From Synergistes jonesii (GTDB lineage: Bacteria; Synergistota; Synergistia; Synergistales; Synergistaceae), in NCBI RefSeq assembly GCF_000712295.1, contig NZ_JMKI01000005.1, forward strand, positions 45,344 through 109,343: DNA of 64,000 bases, given 5' to 3'. Every line of letters begins with the position of its first letter. Within the stretch, counting starts at the first letter, position 1. The notes under the pieces are model-generated. The model saw only the letters and a program-made list of their open reading frames with translations. It was not told the DNA's origin and made no database searches. The translations under genes were made by a program, and so were the position numbers. Shown here piece after piece: positions 52,944 to 61,761 of this stretch.

Positions 52944-53378
52944 TTGCTTACAAACAAGGAGCGCTTATTTTCTCTGGGGATACTTGCGACGTCCCTTCTG
53001 CTGACGCTGCAGTCCTTCCGCTATCCCGCGGAGTCGTCGCACTTTCCGAGATTCCTCTGCCTGCTGATGACGCTTTTTTCCGTCTTGCTGCTCGCGCGCT
53101 CGGCCAAGCGCGCCGCCGACGGGGAAAAGGGCGAAGGCTTTTCAGAGGGCGCGAAAATCCCGGCCCTGGTCTTCTCAGTGACCGCGGCCTACGTTTTTGC
53201 CGTGAACTATGTGGGATACTTCGTGAGCACTGTCGTTTTTATGTTTCTCGCCATGTTTTTATTCGGCGAAAGGCGGATACTTCCTATGGCTGGCGCGACG
53301 GCGGTCTTCCTCGGAGTCGTCTACGCCCTTTTCGTTTCTTTCCTCGGCCTCAGGCTGCCGGAGGGAATACTCTTTTAG
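52944..53378 (+). CDS. tctB: Tripartite tricarboxylate transporter small subunit (TctB family)
   Basis: A 144-residue membrane protein with four helices, starting with TTG (MLTNKERLFSLGILATSLLLT) after AAGGAG. The end, FVSFLGLRLPEGILF, is the typical TctB terminus. It supports TctA in the sodium or proton driven carboxylate importer. A start at 52934 in another frame is a shadow. Confidence 0.9.
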   Translation: MLTNKERLFSLGILATSLLLTLQSFRYPAESSHFPRFLCLLMTLFSVLLLARSAKRAADGEKGEGFSEGAKIPALVFSVTAAYVFAVNYVGYFVSTVVFMFLAMFLFGERRILPMAGATAVFLGVVYALFVSFLGLRLPEGILF

Positions 53379-53396
53379 CGTCGGGGTGAGCGGCTT

Positions 53397-54902
53397 ATGG
53401 AACAGGTCATTGCCAATATAGCGCAGGGCGCGGCGGCGCTCGCCGACCCACTTATTTTGACTCTGATATTCGCCGGGACCGTCTTCGGCGTAGTTATAGG
53501 CGCGCTGCCGGGGCTCACGAGCACGATGGGCGTCGCTCTGCTCGTGCCCGTGACCTTCGGCATGAGCCCCGCGGCGGGACTCGCGCTGCTGGGGGCTATC
53601 TACTGCTCCTCGACCTATTCGGGGGCGATAAGCGCGATACTGCTGAACATCCCGGGCACGCCGGCGAACTGCTGCACGCTGCTCGACGGCTATCCGATGA
53701 CGAAAAAAGGAGAGTCGGGCCTCGCGGTCGCGCTCGCTACCTCTTCGTCGGCGGTCGGTGGCTTTCTGAGCGTCTTCGCGCTCCTCTTTTTGGCGCCGCC
53801 GCTCGCGGAGTTCGCGCTGAAATTCGGCGCCCAGGAGTATTTCCTACTCGCGATTTTCGGCGTCAGCGTCATCGCGTCGCTTTCCGAGAGGAACATGCTC
53901 AAGGGGCTCTGGTCGGGCGCCTTCGGCCTTTTCCTCAGCGTCGTGGGGATGCACCCGATCACCGGAGATCTGCGCTTCACCTGCGGTATAGCGGAGCTCT
54001 ACAACGGCCTCTCCCTCGTCATAGCGCTCATAGGGCTCTATTCGATCCCCGAGGTCATCGAATCGCTCAAGTCGCTTAGCTTCGGCAGGCCGCGGCAGAG
54101 CTCTTCGGTCGGCGGCGGGGCCGCCCGCGAGATGCTGAGGATATTCAAATATAAGATGCTCCTTCTGCGCTCTACGGTGATCGGTATCATCGTCGGCATA
54201 ATCCCGGGGGCCGGCTGCAGCATAGCGAGCTTCGTAGCCTACGACGACGCGAAGCGCGCGTCGAAGCATCCGGAGGCCTTCGGCACCGGCTGTTGCGAGG
54301 GGATCATAGCTTCCGAGACGTCCAACAACGCGGTCGTCGGCGGCTCTCTCGTGCCCGCGCTGACGCTGGGCATTCCCGGCAACGCGGTCTCGGCGGTCCT
54401 GCTCGGCGGGCTCATGGTCCACGGCTTGAAGCCCGGCCCGGCGCTTTTTGCCGAAAACGCATCCGTCGTCTACACTTTCATCATGAGCCTCTTCGTATCC
54501 AACCTCGTCTTCGTGCCGGTCGGCCTCTTCATAGCGCGCTACTGCGTCAAGCTGATAGAGATACCGGCGTCGATACTCGGCCCGCTGGTCATAGGCCTCG
54601 CGGTGATAGGCTCCTACGCGATCAACATGTCGATCGTCGAGGTCATGATAATGCTCGCGGTCGGGCTGGCCGGCTTCCTGATGAAGTTTTTCGACGTGCC
54701 TAGGGAGCCGCTCGTGCTCGGCCTCGTCCTCGGCGGCATGGCCGAGGGGGAGCTCGCGAGGGCGATGGCGCTGGTGCACGGCGACGTCTGGAGGCTGCTC
54801 GGCAGAATGTTCACGAGCCCGCTTTCGCTGATAATAATAGCGCTGACGCTATTCTCGCTCTGGAAGGGCGTAAAGAATCAGTTCACGAGCGGAAAATCGT
54901 AG
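53397..54902 (+). CDS. tctA: Tripartite tricarboxylate transporter large permease (TctA family)
   Basis: A 501-residue, twelve-helix permease. Family signatures include VIGALPGLTSTMGVALLVPVTFG, SAILLNIPGTPANCCTLLDGYP, IIPGAGCSIASFVAYDDAKR and VPALTLGIPGNAVSAVLLGGLMVHGLKPGP. It begins 19 bases after TctB and ends the operon. It carries the solute handed over by TctC. Confidence 0.95.
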   Translation: MEQVIANIAQGAAALADPLILTLIFAGTVFGVVIGALPGLTSTMGVALLVPVTFGMSPAAGLALLGAIYCSSTYSGAISAILLNIPGTPANCCTLLDGYPMTKKGESGLAVALATSSSAVGGFLSVFALLFLAPPLAEFALKFGAQEYFLLAIFGVSVIASLSERNMLKGLWSGAFGLFLSVVGMHPITGDLRFTCGIAELYNGLSLVIALIGLYSIPEVIESLKSLSFGRPRQSSSVGGGAAREMLRIFKYKMLLLRSTVIGIIVGIIPGAGCSIASFVAYDDAKRASKHPEAFGTGCCEGIIASETSNNAVVGGSLVPALTLGIPGNAVSAVLLGGLMVHGLKPGPALFAENASVVYTFIMSLFVSNLVFVPVGLFIARYCVKLIEIPASILGPLVIGLAVIGSYAINMSIVEVMIMLAVGLAGFLMKFFDVPREPLVLGLVLGGMAEGELARAMALVHGDVWRLLGRMFTSPLSLIIIALTLFSLWKGVKNQFTSGKS

Positions 54903-55125
54903 AGGCAGCGCTTTAGCCGCGGCGCTTTTGTGAAAACATAGCGCCGCGCATCCTCGCGCTTGCCGGGAAGGGGCCGTTTCCTTTGACAATCCTTTTGACA
55001 GGCACAGCGTGCTCCGCGCATCCGCATTGCCCCGCGGCTAAGCCGAGTTTCTCAGGGCAATCGCTTACGAAATAAGAGTGATGATCGGCAAACATGGCCG
55101 TCTCCGTGTAGCTGTTGTTTTTATT
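54903..55125. other. Intergenic stretch after the TTT operon
   Basis: A small hairpin (GCGC-TTTAGCCGCG-GCGC, then TTTTG) just after tctA may be a terminator. A minus-strand open frame (54913-55095) has a GGAG site before its ATG, but its 60-residue product resembles nothing I know; I leave it uncalled. It marks the boundary to the accessory region. Confidence 0.4.
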
Positions 55126-55275
55126 CTACCGCATGTCGGCCTCCTTTGATGAACTTGTGCCTCGGAGTTGCCGCTCTCTCTGCTCTAACTTACAGACGAT
55201 CTGCACGGGAACTTCTTCGTGAGTGATTGCACTGATTAGTGCCGCCTTCTCATTGACATTTGTGCTCAAACTCAT
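55126..55275 (-). CDS. Small hypothetical protein downstream of the AlbA-type gene
   Basis: A 49-residue reading frame, MSLSTNVNEKAALISAITHE to QLRGTSSSKEADMR, with well-formed amphipathic composition, 20 bases after the AlbA-type gene on the same strand. No strong ribosome site. It could be a translated small protein or a remnant of a longer gene. Confidence 0.3.
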   Translation of the reverse strand: MSLSTNVNEKAALISAITHEEVPVQIVCKLEQRERQLRGTSSSKEADMR

Positions 55276-55294
55276 TTCTAATACGCTCTAACAA

Positions 55295-56676
55295 TTAGAT
55301 GTTGACTTTCCAATAGCCATTTTTCTTTGATCCAACTCTTTCGATATAGCCGTTTTTCCGAAGAAATGCAATGTTATTTTCAACGGTAGTCTCAGCACAC
55401 CCAAGAATGGCCCTCAGCTGTGCCGTAGTAATGTTAGAATCGTTTCTCATCTCAGCAATGATCCTGCTTCTCCGTTCGTTCAGCGCTTTCTTATCCCCGG
55501 TTTTATTCCCCAATGAAACTTGGGGTTTATGTATTCTCTCAAACGAGATTGTCACAACAATCGAGTTCTCTCTGAATGTGAAGGCATTCTTTCCATAAAC
55601 CTCTATGATTTTCGGCACGCCTCGTCCGGATTTCTCACTGATATGTAGCTGCAGGAAAATCTCCGATAATTTATCGTTCACCGGGACAGATTCACCGAGA
55701 AAGAATCCCTCCATTGTCTGAGCCGGCGGGATCGTGCCTCTGGATAAGATCTCGATACGATTTGAAAAGACTGAAATCATCGGTTCATTGCCTTCCACCC
55801 ACTTATTATGGAGAACAGCATTGATTACGGCCTCACGAAAGGCTTTATTGTCGAACAATGGTACTTCTTTTCGTTCGACAACACGATCCGTTTCATCTGC
55901 CTGAATCAAGTTCAGCACATCGCCATACCGTAGCAGTTCATCAAGGCTATACAACAGGCAGTTGTTTCCAAATTCTCTGACAGAGAAAAGCGGCGAGCCT
56001 TTTGTCTCACCATCAAATATCGTTACCCGAAGAGGGAAATGCGAATTATCCGACAACAGCTGCGCCAGCAGGTTGAATTCGCCGTTGCTGTTCTTCAGAC
56101 CGAGGTTCTTGATGAATGTTTCCTCTTTCAATACGATTCCTTTGGAACCATAGTATCCAAACAACTTAGAGAAAGTCAGTTCCTGATACTTTGCAGGGAA
56201 CGTTTCCATCGTCTCGATTCTTCCATCCAAAATTTTGAACAGTTGGATTTCTCTCTTCGGATAATCTTTCATATTTACCTTTGAGGAGACGATACGAATA
56301 TACCGCTTTTCCCTGAAAGATGTCGGAATCTCAACAGCGGCAGGAATCACCAACACGACTACCCGATTACCATCAATCACATCTTCTTCAAAAGAAAAAT
56401 TGATGCTGGGAGAGAGATTTCTACCAAGATAATTCTGATACGGTTCTTTGTTATGATTACAGTACTGATTGAAGTCTGTACCTACGATTTCATGGGTATC
56501 GTTATTTACGCCCCATACAAAAAAAGCATACTTTTTATAGTGAAATGCTGCGGCATTTGACATTGCAGAAACATATTCACCCAGCGCTTCCGGCTGAAAC
56601 AGTTTTCCTTGAACTCAAACCATTCCTGCTCATCATCATAAGAGCACAGTTCACGAACAATCGACTTAATATCCAT
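55295..56676 (-). pseudogene. AlbA/Schlafen-type putative DNA-binding regulator, frameshifted near the N-terminus
   Basis: Residues from MSNAAAFHYKKYAFFVWGV onward (56563 to 55295, 422 residues) form an intact reading frame with the AlbA_2-type N-domain, an ATPase-like HATPase_c_4 core (FREAVINAVLHNKW, SRGTIPPAQTMEGFFLGESVP) and a C-terminal helix-turn-helix (TTAQLRAILGCAETTVENNIAFLRKNGYIERVG). A normal start, MDIKSIVRELCSYDDEQEW, lies upstream (ATG 56676, GGAG site) in the next frame; the expected sequence of the family continues from one to the other if one base is restored near 56600 (GAAAACTG/TTTCAG). The full protein would be 460 residues. The break may be real or a sequencing error. Confidence 0.75.
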
Positions 56677-56697
56677 GGTTTCTCCTTTTCCCCAGTT

Positions 56698-57045
56698 TTA
56701 TTCCCCAATTAACATTATGGCATATAGGGAATAAAATGGGGAATATATTTTCTTAACCTCTTTCGTAAGATCGTGAGTTCGGGTAGGCAACTGCTCTTCA
56801 AAAAGATATCGTCCTCGTAGCGCTTCCGATAATGCGTGTTTTAAAAAACTCTCAGACATACGCTCCGGTACTTTCTCAACGATCTGCTTCAAAATTATTA
56901 AGGAGTTCAGTCCCATTCGCTTCTTGATCGGCATCTTACGTTCATTTCCAGTTTGTCTATCCGAAACGCTGAAACCTATTGATATTTCTGCATTTCCCGC
57001 AGGTCTGCTGCCATAAAAAGCTCCGTTTTCCCTTGTTTTGCCCAC
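56698..57045 (-). CDS. Hypothetical protein at the edge of the integrase gene
   Basis: A 115-codon frame starting with GTG inside the hairpin that follows the integrase gene. I recognise no domain; its middle is basic (RQTGNERKMPIKKRMGLNSL). It lies where an integration junction would be expected, and it may be a fragment joined by recombination rather than a real gene. Confidence 0.25.
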   Translation of the reverse strand: MGKTRENGAFYGSRPAGNAEISIGFSVSDRQTGNERKMPIKKRMGLNSLIILKQIVEKVPERMSESFLKHALSEALRGRYLFEEQLPTRTHDLTKEVKKIYSPFYSLYAIMLIGE

Positions 57046-57065
57046 AAGGGCAAAAACAAGGGAAA
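57027..57065 (-). terminator. Long inverted repeat after the integrase gene
   Basis: TTTCCCTTGTTTTGCCC pairs with GGGCAAAAACAAGGGAAA except for one extra A. On the minus strand it lies directly after the integrase stop; it is probably a terminator and may also mark the element end. Confidence 0.6.
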
Positions 57066-57072
57066 CTTTTTA

Positions 57073-58371
57073 TCAGTTGCCGCCTATTACCTTATCCAGC
57101 AAGCGGGCCGAGGAGCGTTTCGCTTCCCTTGTCGAGTGAGCGTAGATGTTCATGGTGGTACTGACGTCGGCGTGTCCCAAAAGCTCCTGTACGTCCTTCA
57201 GTGTTGCCCCGTTTGAGAGCAAGTTGCTGGTGAACGTGTGGCGAAGCTGGTGGAAGTGGAAGCCCTCAAGCCCTGGAACCTTCTTTGAGGCTGTCCGGCA
57301 GGCAATGCCGACCGTGCTGGACGATTCAAAGCACCCGTCCGGGCGGAGACAAACGAAGTCGATTTCCCGATAATCCTCCGGCACTTCCTCCGACCTTTGC
57401 AGACTGTACAGCTCGTAGTAGCTGCGGCCTCTTTCCTGTACCTGCCTGTAGTAGTTCAGGCTGTAAAGCTCGCCGTACTTGAAGCGGTTTTTGTGCTGCT
57501 CGGTCCTGGCTGCCTTGAGGATCGCCGCCAGCGTGTCGCAGAAGTCCACTGTGCGGATTTTGCTCCGCTTGGTGGTGCCGACCTCTGTCTTGTGCCTTGC
57601 CCCGTTGTAGCGCATACTGCGCCGTACCGTGATGGTCTGCTCCTTGAGGTCAATGTCCTGCCATGTGAGAGCGCAGACCTCGCCGATCCGAAGCCCGGTG
57701 TAGTAGGCGATCTGGATGGGCAGGAGCGCCGGATTCTCTTTCTTTTTCAGATAGTCCGTCAGCGCCTTGTACTGCTCGAAGGAGATCGTGGGGACGGTCA
57801 GCCCGTCCTCGCTGTCTCCACCCCACAGTTCATAGCTTTCCTGCTTTTGCCTGATCTTGATATACTGCATCGGGTTGAAGGTCAGCAGCCGCTTGGGGAA
57901 GACCGCAAACCGGAACGCTCCCTGCATCACTGCCGAGAACTGCCGCATATACCCCTTGCTGATGGGCTTTACTTCCGTTCCGTCGGCGTTGGTGCCTCCG
58001 AAGGACAGGAGATCGAAGAATGCCTGCAAATGCTCCGACGTGACGGTTTTGAGCTTCCGGCTGCCGATGGGAAACTGCTTGATGCGTCCCACAGCGCCCT
58101 GATAGGCCATGACTGTGCCGTTGGAGAGATTGCCGGGCTTGACTTCTTCCTCGATCCACATATCCAGCAGATCGCCCACCGTGACGTTTTCGGATTTGGC
58201 AACGAACTTCTTCGCCTCGTAATCCTCCATCGCCTTGCGGAGCAGGGCTTCCGTCTCGGACTTGCTCTCCGTCCCGGCGCATTCCTTCTGCACCAGATTT
58301 CCGCTCTCGTTTTCTACGTAGAAGCGGTAGTACCACTTTTTGCCTTTCTTTCTGACAGATCCTTTTGCCAT
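57073..58371 (-). CDS. Tyrosine site-specific integrase (Tn916/ICE type)
   Basis: A 432-residue recombinase. N-terminal AP2-like arm-binding domain ([17 protein letters not shown]), core-binding SAM-like domain ([18 protein letters not shown]), and a catalytic domain with Arg in [15 protein letters not shown], His-x-x-Arg in [13 protein letters not shown], His in [15 protein letters not shown] and Tyr in the same stretch. It cuts and joins DNA at attachment sites. I start at ATG 58371 with GGAG upstream; the longer open frame adds unrelated residues. Its GC content and relatives suggest import from a Firmicute. Confidence 0.93.
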   Translation of the reverse strand: MAKGSVRKKGKKWYYRFYVENESGNLVQKECAGTESKSETEALLRKAMEDYEAKKFVAKSENVTVGDLLDMWIEEEVKPGNLSNGTVMAYQGAVGRIKQFPIGSRKLKTVTSEHLQAFFDLLSFGGTNADGTEVKPISKGYMRQFSAVMQGAFRFAVFPKRLLTFNPMQYIKIRQKQESYELWGGDSEDGLTVPTISFEQYKALTDYLKKKENPALLPIQIAYYTGLRIGEVCALTWQDIDLKEQTITVRRSMRYNGARHKTEVGTTKRSKIRTVDFCDTLAAILKAARTEQHKNRFKYGELYSLNYYRQVQERGRSYYELYSLQRSEEVPEDYREIDFVCLRPDGCFESSSTVGIACRTASKKVPGLEGFHFHQLRHTFTSNLLSNGATLKDVQELLGHADVSTTMNIYAHSTREAKRSSARLLDKVIGGN

Positions 58372-58442
58372 AGATCGTGATTCTCCTTTCCGTATCCGTG
58401 GCAATCGGGTCTGTGACATATGGTGTGCGTGTTACCATATCC

Positions 58443-58467
58443 GCCGGTCGTTATGACCGGCTTTTTT
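58443..58467 (+). terminator. Plus-strand terminator hairpin between integrase and XRE genes
   Basis: GCCGGTC-GTTAT-GACCGGC followed by TTTTTT on the plus strand, while both flanking genes are on the minus strand. It may end an antisense or small RNA. Confidence 0.55.
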
Positions 58468-58504
58468 CGTTCCCGTATTCAGATTTCAAGGTACCACGGT
58501 ACTT

Positions 58505-59317
58505 TTATGTACCTTTTGCGCGTTGCTCAGCTTCTTTAGCGGCCAGCCTGCGTTCCGATTCCTCTACCATGCCAAGCAGCTTTGGGACGGATATTTGAGT
58601 TCGTCCTTCATCGTAGAAATGCAGGATGCCGTCCAGGTATCGCTTCATATCCTCCACCGGGACTTCCATTTCCTTCTGGTAGACCTGCTCGGTGATGGAG
58701 CCGATGTGGATGGCATATTTCCCGATGGACTCTTTCAGGACTTCATCCTCTGCCACTTCATCGACCTTCTTCATGGAGATCGCCCAGTACTTTGTGAGAA
58801 TGGCATAGAGGTCTACAAGCTGACCGAGGAATGTCGTCAAAAGCTGCTGGTGCGGCTCTCCCTTAACGGAGGAAGTCACTGTTTCCAGATAACTCTTGAT
58901 GTGCTTCTCCAGTTCCATCTGGCAGACGGTATAGCTGTTGTATTCCTTATCATCGGAAAGCCCCGTCAGCCATTCGGGAGTGGTAAGCAGCGCTTCCGCA
59001 AGGCCGTTGATGACCATGGTTCGTTTCGGATCGACGCCATCCGCTTCATATCTCTGGATGGTGGACTTGTTGACGCTGATCCGTTTCCCCAACTCCGGCA
59101 TGGACAGGCCGAGTTCTGTCCGGCGTTCCTTAACACGTTGGCCGACCTGTTTCGGGCTGAATATTTCTTTGTATTTCGCTCCTGCGGAGGGCCTGTATCG
59201 AGTGTTCGGGCCTCCTGCCTCACATTCGATACAGAGAAAAACGCTGACGCATTTTTCTACCGCTGCCCCGACAATCGGCGGTTGTCTTTGCAGCGGCAAC
59301 TGCTTTCGCAGTTGCAA
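58505..59317 (-). CDS. XRE family regulator with a long helical C-terminus
   Basis: The longest frame is 270 residues from a TTG. The helix-turn-helix is VGQRVKERRTELGLSMPELGKRISVNKSTIQRYEADGVDPKR, starting about residue 55 of this frame, followed by AEALLTTPEWLTGLSDD and a 150-residue helical region of unknown function. The first 50 residues look unrelated and overlap a possible oriT, so the real start is probably near 59160, where only non-standard codons occur. It diverges from the relaxase gene and probably controls the element. Confidence 0.75.
   Translation of the reverse strand: MQLRKQLPLQRQPPIVGAAVEKCVSVFLCIECEAGGPNTRYRPSAGAKYKEIFSPKQVGQRVKERRTELGLSMPELGKRISVNKSTIQRYEADGVDPKRTMVINGLAEALLTTPEWLTGLSDDKEYNSYTVCQMELEKHIKSYLETVTSSVKGEPHQQLLTTFLGQLVDLYAILTKYWAISMKKVDEVAEDEVLKESIGKYAIHIGSITEQVYQKEMEVPVEDMKRYLDGILHFYDEGRTQISVPKLLGMVEESERRLAAKEAEQRAKGT
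59194..59315. other. Possible transfer origin (oriT) upstream of the relaxase
   Basis: Two inverted repeats lie just before the relaxase start: TGTATCGA (59194-59201) with TCGATACA (59226-59233), and GCAACTGC-TTTC-GCAGTTGC (59296-59315), a perfect 8-bp stem. Position and structure fit oriT, but no nick-site consensus was checked. Confidence 0.4.
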
Positions 59318-59349
59318 AAGAGGACACGCAGGCGTTTACAGAAACGGAG

Positions 59350-60801
59350 GTGAATGATGGCACGGCACGGCACAGCTTTATCCAGATGTCGAAACTGTCA
59401 AATGTCAAGGGAAGAATCGGATATATTTCAGACCCAAAGCGGCAGGAGCACCTGTATGCCACTTTCACTACAAGGGAAGATATTTCCTTCTGGAACGATC
59501 TGGCGAAGGAATGTCAGGAGGAATTCCGGCACTATGAAACAGAGGGAAAATGTATTGAGGCACGGGAACTGATCATTGCGCTGCCGGAGGAATACACGCA
59601 GTTTGATCCAAAACAGGTGTTAGAGGAGTTCACGACACAATTCAAGAAGCGGTATGATGTAGAATGTGTATTGGCGCTTCACCACAACAAGACAAAGAAA
59701 AATCTTCATATCCATCTGATTTTTTCGGAGCGGCGACCCTTGTCGGAGCCGGAAGTAAAGATTGCAAGCCGCAGCGTGTTCTACGATGAACTCGGAAAAC
59801 GGGTACGCACGAAAAAAGAGATTACCGGAGAGGACGGCAAAATCCGCGAGGGATGCACCGCCATCAAAAGGAGCGAGGCCTACGAAAGCCATTTGTTCTC
59901 CGTAAAGGATGAGGTTTTTAAGAGTGAAGCATTCCTCGATGAAAGCAAACAGTTCTATACCGCACTTATAAATCGTCATATCCACGAACCGGAACACAAG
60001 CTGCAGGTATTCAATCCGAATAGCGTATATCTGCCGACAAAGAAGATCGGGAAGAATAACCCGAAGGCAGCGGAGATCGAGGCAGACAACGCCGCGCGGC
60101 AGGACTGGAACAGAACGGCGGATATGGCACTGGTGTCCGGGATCGAAGAATCAATGATCATAAAGATCAGAAATGAACACGTCTACGATGAAGCCACCCG
60201 TTCCGTGCAGAAGCACGGCTGGCTGCCGGGACTGTTCCGAGGTATCATCCAAAAGGCAAAGGAAATCCTGATGGGATTGATCCGGGAGACGGAGGTCCCG
60301 CCCAAGCACATCCTATCCGTTGATATGATGGAGTACCGCAAAATGCAAAAGCTGATGGTCAAGGTACAGGATGAAGCCAGGGCGGTCAAGCAGCTCATGC
60401 ACGTAGAACTGCCAAAGCTGGAAAAGCAGCTATCCGAGATAACAGGGCTGTTCAAAGGCAAGGAGCGGAAAGCCCTGACGGAGAAAATAGAGCAAACGCA
60501 GCAGGAGATCGACCGCCGGATGGACCGGCTGCCCGGTATCCTTAAAGCGGACGGCTATCCCGATGTACAGGCTTTCAAACGACTGTATGACGACGCTACA
60601 CTCCTTGTGGAGCAGTATAACCGCGATCTGGCCGCATGGGAGCGGCAAGTCCGCGGAGAGAAACAGCCCCAGCAGGCACCGCCTGAAAAAGAGAGCGTCT
60701 GGAAGAAACTCCGAGATCTGGAGGCGGAGGCCAAGCACCGGAACGACACACGGCGACAGCAGACCCGCCCTCGCAGCCACGATTATGACAGAGGACGCTA
60801 A
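59350..60801 (+). CDS. MobA/MobL family relaxase
   Basis: A 483-residue nicking enzyme. The histidine motif NLHIHLIFSERRPLSEPEV (about 117-136) is the third motif of MobA/MobL relaxases, and LAKECQEEFRHYETEGK and ARELIIALPEEYTQ match the first part of the family. The C-terminal half is helical with coiled-coil character (VKQLMHVELPKLEKQLSEITG). The start is GTG 59350 after CGGAG, or ATG 59386 within; no ATG lies in frame at the site. It would nick oriT and lead one DNA strand into a recipient with the help of another element's machinery. Confidence 0.88.
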   Translation: MNDGTARHSFIQMSKLSNVKGRIGYISDPKRQEHLYATFTTREDISFWNDLAKECQEEFRHYETEGKCIEARELIIALPEEYTQFDPKQVLEEFTTQFKKRYDVECVLALHHNKTKKNLHIHLIFSERRPLSEPEVKIASRSVFYDELGKRVRTKKEITGEDGKIREGCTAIKRSEAYESHLFSVKDEVFKSEAFLDESKQFYTALINRHIHEPEHKLQVFNPNSVYLPTKKIGKNNPKAAEIEADNAARQDWNRTADMALVSGIEESMIIKIRNEHVYDEATRSVQKHGWLPGLFRGIIQKAKEILMGLIRETEVPPKHILSVDMMEYRKMQKLMVKVQDEARAVKQLMHVELPKLEKQLSEITGLFKGKERKALTEKIEQTQQEIDRRMDRLPGILKADGYPDVQAFKRLYDDATLLVEQYNRDLAAWERQVRGEKQPQQAPPEKESVWKKLRDLEAEAKHRNDTRRQQTRPRSHDYDRGR

Positions 60802-60810
60802 AACAGGAAA

Positions 60811-60839
60811 ATACACCGCAGGAGGTCCCTGCGGTGTAT
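60811..60839 (+). terminator. Hairpin after the relaxase gene
   Basis: ATACACCGCAGG and CCTGCGGTGTAT form a perfect 12-bp stem, 10 bases after the stop; no U-tract. Confidence 0.65.
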
Positions 60840-60849
60840 ACATAGAAAT

Positions 60850-60876
60850 GCCCTGCAAGTTTGCGGCTTGCAGGGC
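60850..60876 (+). terminator. Second hairpin after the relaxase gene
   Basis: GCCCTGCAAG-TTTGCGG-CTTGCAGGGC, a perfect 10-bp stem, ending 35 bases before the DUF134 promoter. Confidence 0.6.
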
Positions 60877-60910
60877 GGAATATTCCTAATGAATTGATTT
60901 CACAAAAATA

Positions 60911-60957
60911 TTGACATATGTCATTAACGCGAGTAATATAGTAAATGACATATGTCA
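60911..60957 (+). promoter_or_regulatory. Promoter with two perfect palindromic operators before the DUF134 gene
   Basis: TTGACA (60911-60916), a 17-base spacer and TAATAT (60934-60939). The palindrome TGACATATGTCA occurs twice: 60912-60923, covering the -35, and 60946-60957, at the start of the transcript. The layout is that of a tightly repressed promoter. Confidence 0.75.
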
Positions 60958-60970
60958 GAAAGGAGAGATT

Positions 60971-61741
60971 ATGCCAAGACCCTTCAGATGCCGCAGAATA
61001 GAGCAACTTCCGGTCTATCGCAGCTTCTCGCCTGATGATATCACGGCCGCCGAAAGCGTTCAGATGACCGTTGACGAATTTGAGACATTGAGACTTCTGG
61101 ATGACGAAGGCCTTACCCAAGAGGCTTGTGCATCCAGGATGAACATTGCCCGGACTACAGTAACTGCTATTTATGACAGCGCAAGGAAAAAGGTCGCCGA
61201 CGCCCTTGTGAACGGGAAAAGGCTGCTGATCACAGGCGGACACTGTGAATACGAACCGATCGAGATTGATCAGGAAATCATTGAGAAAGGAATAAATACC
61301 ATGAGAATTGCAGTCACTTATGAAAAAGGGGAGATCTTCCAGCACTTCGGCCATACCGAACAGTTTAAGCTGTATGATATTGAAGAAGGGAAGATCGTTA
61401 ATGAACAGATCGTTGATAGCAACGGAAGCGGCCATGGCGCTCTTGCAGGTTTCCTGCAGGCGGTAAAGGCTGACGCCCTGATCTGCGGAGGCATCGGTAT
61501 GGGTGCACAGATGGCGCTTGCTGATGCCGGAATCAAGCTTTACGCAGGAGTTCAAGGGCCTGCAAATGCTGCTGCAAAGTCTCTTGCTGAAGGGACGCTG
61601 GAATATGATCCCGATGTCAAATGCGATCACCACGGTCATCATCACGGCGAGGGGCATGAGTGCGGACATCATCACGGAAAAGGCCTCGACTGCGGTCATG
61701 AAGAAGGTGACGAGGGCTGTCGTCGTCATCACGGTGAGTAA
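60971..61741 (+). CDS. DUF134 (sigma-70 region 4-like) protein fused to a NifX/NifB-type domain, His-rich tail
   Basis: A 256-residue protein. Residues 1-95 are DUF134 (MPRPFRCRRIEQLP, then the helix-turn-helix LTQEACASRMNIARTTVTAIYDSARKKVADAL). Residues about 110-210 match the dinitrogenase iron-molybdenum cofactor domain (MRIAVTYEKGEIFQHFGHTEQFKLYDIEEGKI, ADALICGGIGMGAQ). The tail is rich in His and Cys (HHGHHHGEGHECGHHHGKG). I start at ATG 60971, with AAAGGAG upstream. It probably senses a metal or Fe-S cluster and binds the twin palindromes in its own promoter. CHR genes follow. Confidence 0.85.
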   Translation: MPRPFRCRRIEQLPVYRSFSPDDITAAESVQMTVDEFETLRLLDDEGLTQEACASRMNIARTTVTAIYDSARKKVADALVNGKRLLITGGHCEYEPIEIDQEIIEKGINTMRIAVTYEKGEIFQHFGHTEQFKLYDIEEGKIVNEQIVDSNGSGHGALAGFLQAVKADALICGGIGMGAQMALADAGIKLYAGVQGPANAAAKSLAEGTLEYDPDVKCDHHGHHHGEGHECGHHHGKGLDCGHEEGDEGCRRHHGE

Positions 61742-61761
61742 CCCGCTGTGAAGTCAGCAAA

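Larger units (their letters stand above)
57027..60880. mobile_element. Core of an integrative/mobilizable element (integrase, XRE regulator, relaxase)
   Basis: Integrase, XRE regulator and MobA/MobL relaxase lie together, with an oriT-like inverted repeat upstream of the relaxase. Composition is lower in GC than the first 54 kb. No conjugation genes (type IV secretion, coupling protein) are seen, so it would be mobilizable rather than self-transmissible. The outer ends and direct repeats cannot be fixed from this window. Confidence 0.6.
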
